A stretch of DNA of 34,759 nucleotides from Clostridiales bacterium (GTDB taxonomy: Bacteria; Bacillota; Clostridia; Christensenellales; CAG-138), in the NCBI GenBank assembly GCA_015056105.1, contig SVGX01000017.1, positions 1-34,759 on the forward strand, read 5' to 3'. Positions 32,508 through 34,759 of the stretch are shown in pieces (the first letter of the stretch is position 1; every line of letters starts with the position of its first letter). The notes beneath the pieces were generated by a model, which did not search any database, had not been told where the DNA came from, and saw nothing but the letters and a program-made list of their open reading frames with translations. The position numbers and the translations under genes were made by a program.

Positions 32508-33266
32508 ATGAACCGCGACGAGTTATATGCTTTTTGGCGCTTTGAGGAGAATTTTCCTTTCAGCGGCTGGAGCTTCTACCATTTGGAAGACCGCTGGGAG
32601 GAAGAGCCGCTTCCCTGGGATTTCCGCGCGGAGGTGCTCAGCACCCTTCGCCACGGCGATATGCTGCTGGATGTGGATACCGGCGGTGAATTTCTGCTTT
32701 CCCTTGGCCATCCCTATGAGCGCACGGCGGTCACGGAGCTGCCCAACCCGGACGGCGGCAGCATCGCCAATGAGCTTGCGCCCCTCGGCATCCGCGTTGC
32801 TTCCTGCGATGCAAGCACGGATGAGCTGCCCTTTGATGACTGCACCTTTGATGTTGCCATCTGCCGCCACGGTTCCTATGTGCGGCGGGAGCTTTACCGG
32901 GTGCTCAAGCCCGGCGGCATCATGATGATGCAGCAGATTGGTGGCCGCAACAACGAGCTGCTTGCAAGGCGCCTTTTGCCCGGGCACGAGATGCCCTGCC
33001 CCCAGCACCACCTGAGTGCGGAGGTGGCCCGCTTCAAGCAGACCGATTTCGAGATCCTTGACGCCCGGGAATATTTCCCCAAGCTGCGCTTTTTTGACAG
33101 CGGCGCCGTGGTCTACTATGCCAGAATGATGGATTGGGAATTCCCCGGCTTCTCTGTGGATGCCTGCAAGAATGAGCTTTATGCCCTTGAAAAGGAGATC
33201 GCGGAGCGCGGCTATGTGCAGAGCATGCAGCACCGCTTCTTCATCGTGGCGAGAAAGCCCCGCTGA
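32508..33266 (+). CDS. Class I SAM-dependent methyltransferase-like protein
   Basis: The 252-residue protein has the order of a class I methyltransferase: LLDVDTGGEFLLSL (motif I, residues about 50-63, a degenerate form of DxGxGxG), IRVASCDASTDELPFDDCTFDVAICRHG (motifs II-IV) and LYRVLKPGGIMMMQQIGG (motif V/VI). The N-terminal 45 residues are rich in Trp, Phe and Glu. Substrate is unknown, and the altered motif I leaves cofactor binding uncertain. GAGGAGG is 5 bases before the ATG. It follows gltX by 63 bases and precedes the rpsF promoter. Confidence 0.8.
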   Translation: MNRDELYAFWRFEENFPFSGWSFYHLEDRWEEEPLPWDFRAEVLSTLRHGDMLLDVDTGGEFLLSLGHPYERTAVTELPNPDGGSIANELAPLGIRVASCDASTDELPFDDCTFDVAICRHGSYVRRELYRVLKPGGIMMMQQIGGRNNELLARRLLPGHEMPCPQHHLSAEVARFKQTDFEILDAREYFPKLRFFDSGAVVYYARMMDWEFPGFSVDACKNELYALEKEIAERGYVQSMQHRFFIVARKPR

Positions 33267-33301
33267 GAAGGAAAATTCCCGGAAAAAGCGGATAATTTCG
33301 C

Positions 33302-33331
33302 TTGCAATGTCCCCTGAGGACGTGCTATAAT
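33302..33331 (+). promoter_or_regulatory. Promoter of rpsF-ssb-rpsR
   Basis: TTGCAA (33302-33307) and a perfect TATAAT (33326-33331) are separated by 18 bases, with an extended TGC before the -10. The leader to rpsF is about 60 bases and contains TTGTCCAAGGGGCAA, a possible S6:S18 autoregulatory hairpin, although I cannot confirm the known motif. Confidence 0.8.
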
Positions 33332-33398
33332 ATGTCGCTAACGTGCTTCTTGCGTTGTCCAAGGGGCAACGCCATCAGACCATAAGGAGGTGAAAAGC

Positions 33399-33686
33399 GT
33401 GAACAAATACGAAAACATGTACGTGATCACGCCGGAACTTGAGGAAGAGGCTGTTAAGGCCATTATCGAAAAGTTTTCCGGCATCATCACCGCCAACGGC
33501 GGTGAGATCGAGTCTGTTGACGAGTGGGGCAAGCGTCGCCTTGCATACCCCATCGACTACAAGACCGAAGGCTACTACGTGCTTACCACGTTTGCAGCTG
33601 CGCCTGAGTTCCCCCGTGAGCTGGAGCGCAACTTCAACAACGATGAGAACATTCTTCGTTACCTCGTCGTTCGTAAGGAAGCGTAA
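33399..33686 (+). CDS. rpsF: 30S ribosomal protein S6
   Basis: S6 binds the central domain of 16S rRNA together with S18. The 95-residue product (initiated at GTG, then NKYENMYVITPELEEEAVKAI) has WGKRRLAYPIDYKTEGYYVL and NENILRY-type DENILRYLVVRKEA at the end. I chose the GTG at 33399, 8 bases after AAGGAGG; the GTG at 33390 overlaps that ribosome site. Confidence 0.96.
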   Translation: MNKYENMYVITPELEEEAVKAIIEKFSGIITANGGEIESVDEWGKRRLAYPIDYKTEGYYVLTTFAAAPEFPRELERNFNNDENILRYLVVRKEA

Positions 33687-33725
33687 CAGCACAGCGTTTT
33701 TTTCAGAAGAAAGGTTGGTAACGCA

Positions 33726-34160
33726 ATGAACAAAGTCTTTCTGATCGGCAACCTGACCAAGGATCCCGATGTGCGCACCACCGGCGGCGGCACCAGCGTC
33801 TGCACGTTCACCGTTGCGGTGGACCGCCGCTTCAAGGCCCAGAACGGCGAAAAGGTCACGGACTTTTTCACCATCGTCGCCTGGCGTCAGCTGGCGGACC
33901 TCTGCGGCCGTTATCTTGCCAAGGGCAGGAAGGTGAGCGTTGTGGGCGAGCTGCAGAACCGCAGCTACGATGCCAAGGACGGCTCCAAGCGTTATGTGAC
34001 CGAGATCGTTGCGGATGAGATCGAATTCCTCACCCCGCGCGACAGCAGGGACAGCGCCTCCTACGGCGTGCCCGCCTCTTCGGATGCCTACCGTGCCCCC
34101 GCGGCGCCCATGGCCCCCGAAGGCTTTACCGACGTGGATGACGACGACCTGCCCTTCTGA
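33726..34160 (+). CDS. ssb: Single-stranded DNA-binding protein
   Basis: SSB coats single-stranded DNA in replication and repair. The 144-residue product has the OB fold in residues 1 to about 105 ([51 protein letters not shown]), a short flexible linker rich in Ala/Pro/Ser, and the acidic partner-binding tip DDDLPF. The linker is shorter than in many relatives. It lies between rpsF and rpsR, the standard order. Confidence 0.97.
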   Translation: MNKVFLIGNLTKDPDVRTTGGGTSVCTFTVAVDRRFKAQNGEKVTDFFTIVAWRQLADLCGRYLAKGRKVSVVGELQNRSYDAKDGSKRYVTEIVADEIEFLTPRDSRDSASYGVPASSDAYRAPAAPMAPEGFTDVDDDDLPF

Positions 34161-34204
34161 GGCAGTCCGTTGCCCCGTCACCATTATCTGAAAGGAGTAC
34201 CATC

Positions 34205-34450
34205 ATGGAGGAACGTAAAATGAGGCCCCGTGGCCCGCGTAAGAGCCGCCGTAAGGTCTGCGGTTTCTGCGTAGATAAGCTCAGCTCTATCGATTATAAG
34301 GATACCGCCCGTCTTCGCAAGTACGTCACCGAGCGCGGCAAGATCATGCCCCGCCGTATGAGCGGTGTATGCGCCAAGCATCAGCGTGACCTTGCGATCG
34401 CCATCAAGCGCGCCCGCATCGTCGCCCTTCTGCCCTACGTGGCCGATTGA
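34205..34450 (+). CDS. rpsR: 30S ribosomal protein S18, zinc-binding form
   Basis: S18 pairs with S6 on the small subunit. The 81-residue product has [50 protein letters not shown]. The N-terminal KVCGFC and the later GVCAKH supply four possible zinc ligands (C+ form); many bacteria keep a zinc-free paralogue for zinc starvation, not seen here. AAAGGAG is 7 bases upstream of the ATG. A strong terminator follows. Confidence 0.97.
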   Translation: MEERKMRPRGPRKSRRKVCGFCVDKLSSIDYKDTARLRKYVTERGKIMPRRMSGVCAKHQRDLAIAIKRARIVALLPYVAD

Positions 34451-34499
34451 TCTACACAAACAACATTCAAATTCCAAGCCTTTGAAGAACGTTAGTCAG

Positions 34500-34528
34500 C
34501 CGCTTCGGGAAACCGGAGCGGTTTTTTT
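34500..34528 (+). terminator. Intrinsic terminator after rpsR
   Basis: CCGCTTCGG (34500-34508) and CCGGAGCGG (34513-34521) pair around a GAAA tetraloop (one U-G), followed by seven T. It ends the rpsF-ssb-rpsR transcript. Confidence 0.93.
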
Positions 34529-34578
34529 GTATCGCGAAAACCGCTCGCCGGGCGAGTGGTTCAAAAAAGGCTTTGCCG
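34525..34578. repeat. Terminator-adjacent repeat, copy 2
   Basis: This is the partner of 11986-12038: TTTTGTATCGCGAAAACCGC to CTTTGCCG. Here, too, it begins in the T run of a terminator. The internal AACCGCTCG/CGAGTGGTT arms pair more fully in this copy. Confidence 0.85.
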
Positions 34579-34623
34579 GTGAGCGGGAAAGGAAAAGCGG
34601 GAACCGCTGAAAACCGTCTTTGT

Positions 34624-34662
34624 GAAAGGGAGGTGGATTCGCCGCAGACGAAGGCGGAGGGA
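34624..34662. repeat. 39-base dispersed repeat, copy 2
   Basis: This is the inverted partner of 598-636, with two mismatches in 39. It lies 45 bases past the terminator-adjacent repeat. The following CAACTGTCCACTGTCAACCG resembles the low-complexity tail near 23709. Confidence 0.85.
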
Positions 34663-34730
34663 GTTTTCTGCAGCTGCCGCCCACCCAACTGTCCACTGTC
34701 AACCGTCCACTATTCTCTGTTCTGTTATCC

Positions 34731-34758
34731 TTGCAAAGAACCCCGCCCATGGTATAGA
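34731..34758 (+). promoter_or_regulatory. Candidate promoter for a gene beyond the window
   Basis: TTGCAA (34731-34736) and TATAGA (34753-34758) are separated by 16 bases, with TGG before the -10. Any gene it serves lies past the right edge. Confidence 0.4.
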
Positions 34759-34759
34759 A

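Overview
The window is a high-GC chromosomal segment of an anaerobic Gram-positive bacterium, most likely a Bacillota/Clostridia member that ferments amino acids. The evidence is a complete oxidative ornithine degradation cluster (ord-ortA-ortB-oraS-oraE-mutL-like-orr). Gene orders typical of Bacillota also support this: mnmG-rsmG-noc, walJ next to rlmH, rpsF-ssb-rpsR, and rplJ-rplL behind an L10 leader. I cannot name a genus from the sequence.

Layout. Bases 1-870 hold no convincing gene and are a mosaic of palindromic repeats. Minus-strand genes follow: a small membrane-anchored protein (954-1418) and a LysR-type regulator (1505-2401). The regulator is divergent from the plus-strand ornithine block (2567-11911). 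In that block Orr makes D-ornithine, OraSE makes 2,4-diaminopentanoate, Ord makes 2-amino-4-oxopentanoate, and OrtAB cleaves it with CoA to alanine and acetyl-CoA. The MutL-like ASKHA protein probably reactivates the B12 mutase, and ornithine carbamoyltransferase links the block to citrulline/arginine. A bidirectional terminator separates this block from a convergent minus-strand operon for aromatic amino acids: pheA-aroB-aroC-aroE/aroK fusion-aroQ-aroA-aroF (19243 down to 12069), with mostly 4-base overlaps.

The most interesting feature is upstream of pheA. A strong promoter is followed by a short, unusually phenylalanine-rich leader ORF (11 Phe in 43 codons) and then by an intrinsic terminator 42 bases before pheA. 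This is the architecture of ribosome-mediated phenylalanine attenuation, here apparently controlling a complete shikimate-to-phenylpyruvate operon in a Gram-positive setting, with no T-box visible.

Further along on the minus strand come rplJ-rplL with an L10 leader, a GNAT acetyltransferase, a cytidine-deaminase-like protein, noc/parB, rsmG and mnmG. From 25925 the plus strand carries an Old Yellow Enzyme-like oxidoreductase, walJ, rlmH, a YbaK/ProX-like deacylase, glnS, gltX, a methyltransferase-like protein, and rpsF-ssb-rpsR with a strong terminator.

Several dispersed repeat families sit in the gaps. They are a paired GGCGGCC palindrome element, a 53-base element directly after two terminators, a 39-base element at both ends of the window, and a modular array of GTGAAAT spacers alternating with different hairpins. 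No tRNA, rRNA, insertion sequence, CRISPR array or phage gene was seen.
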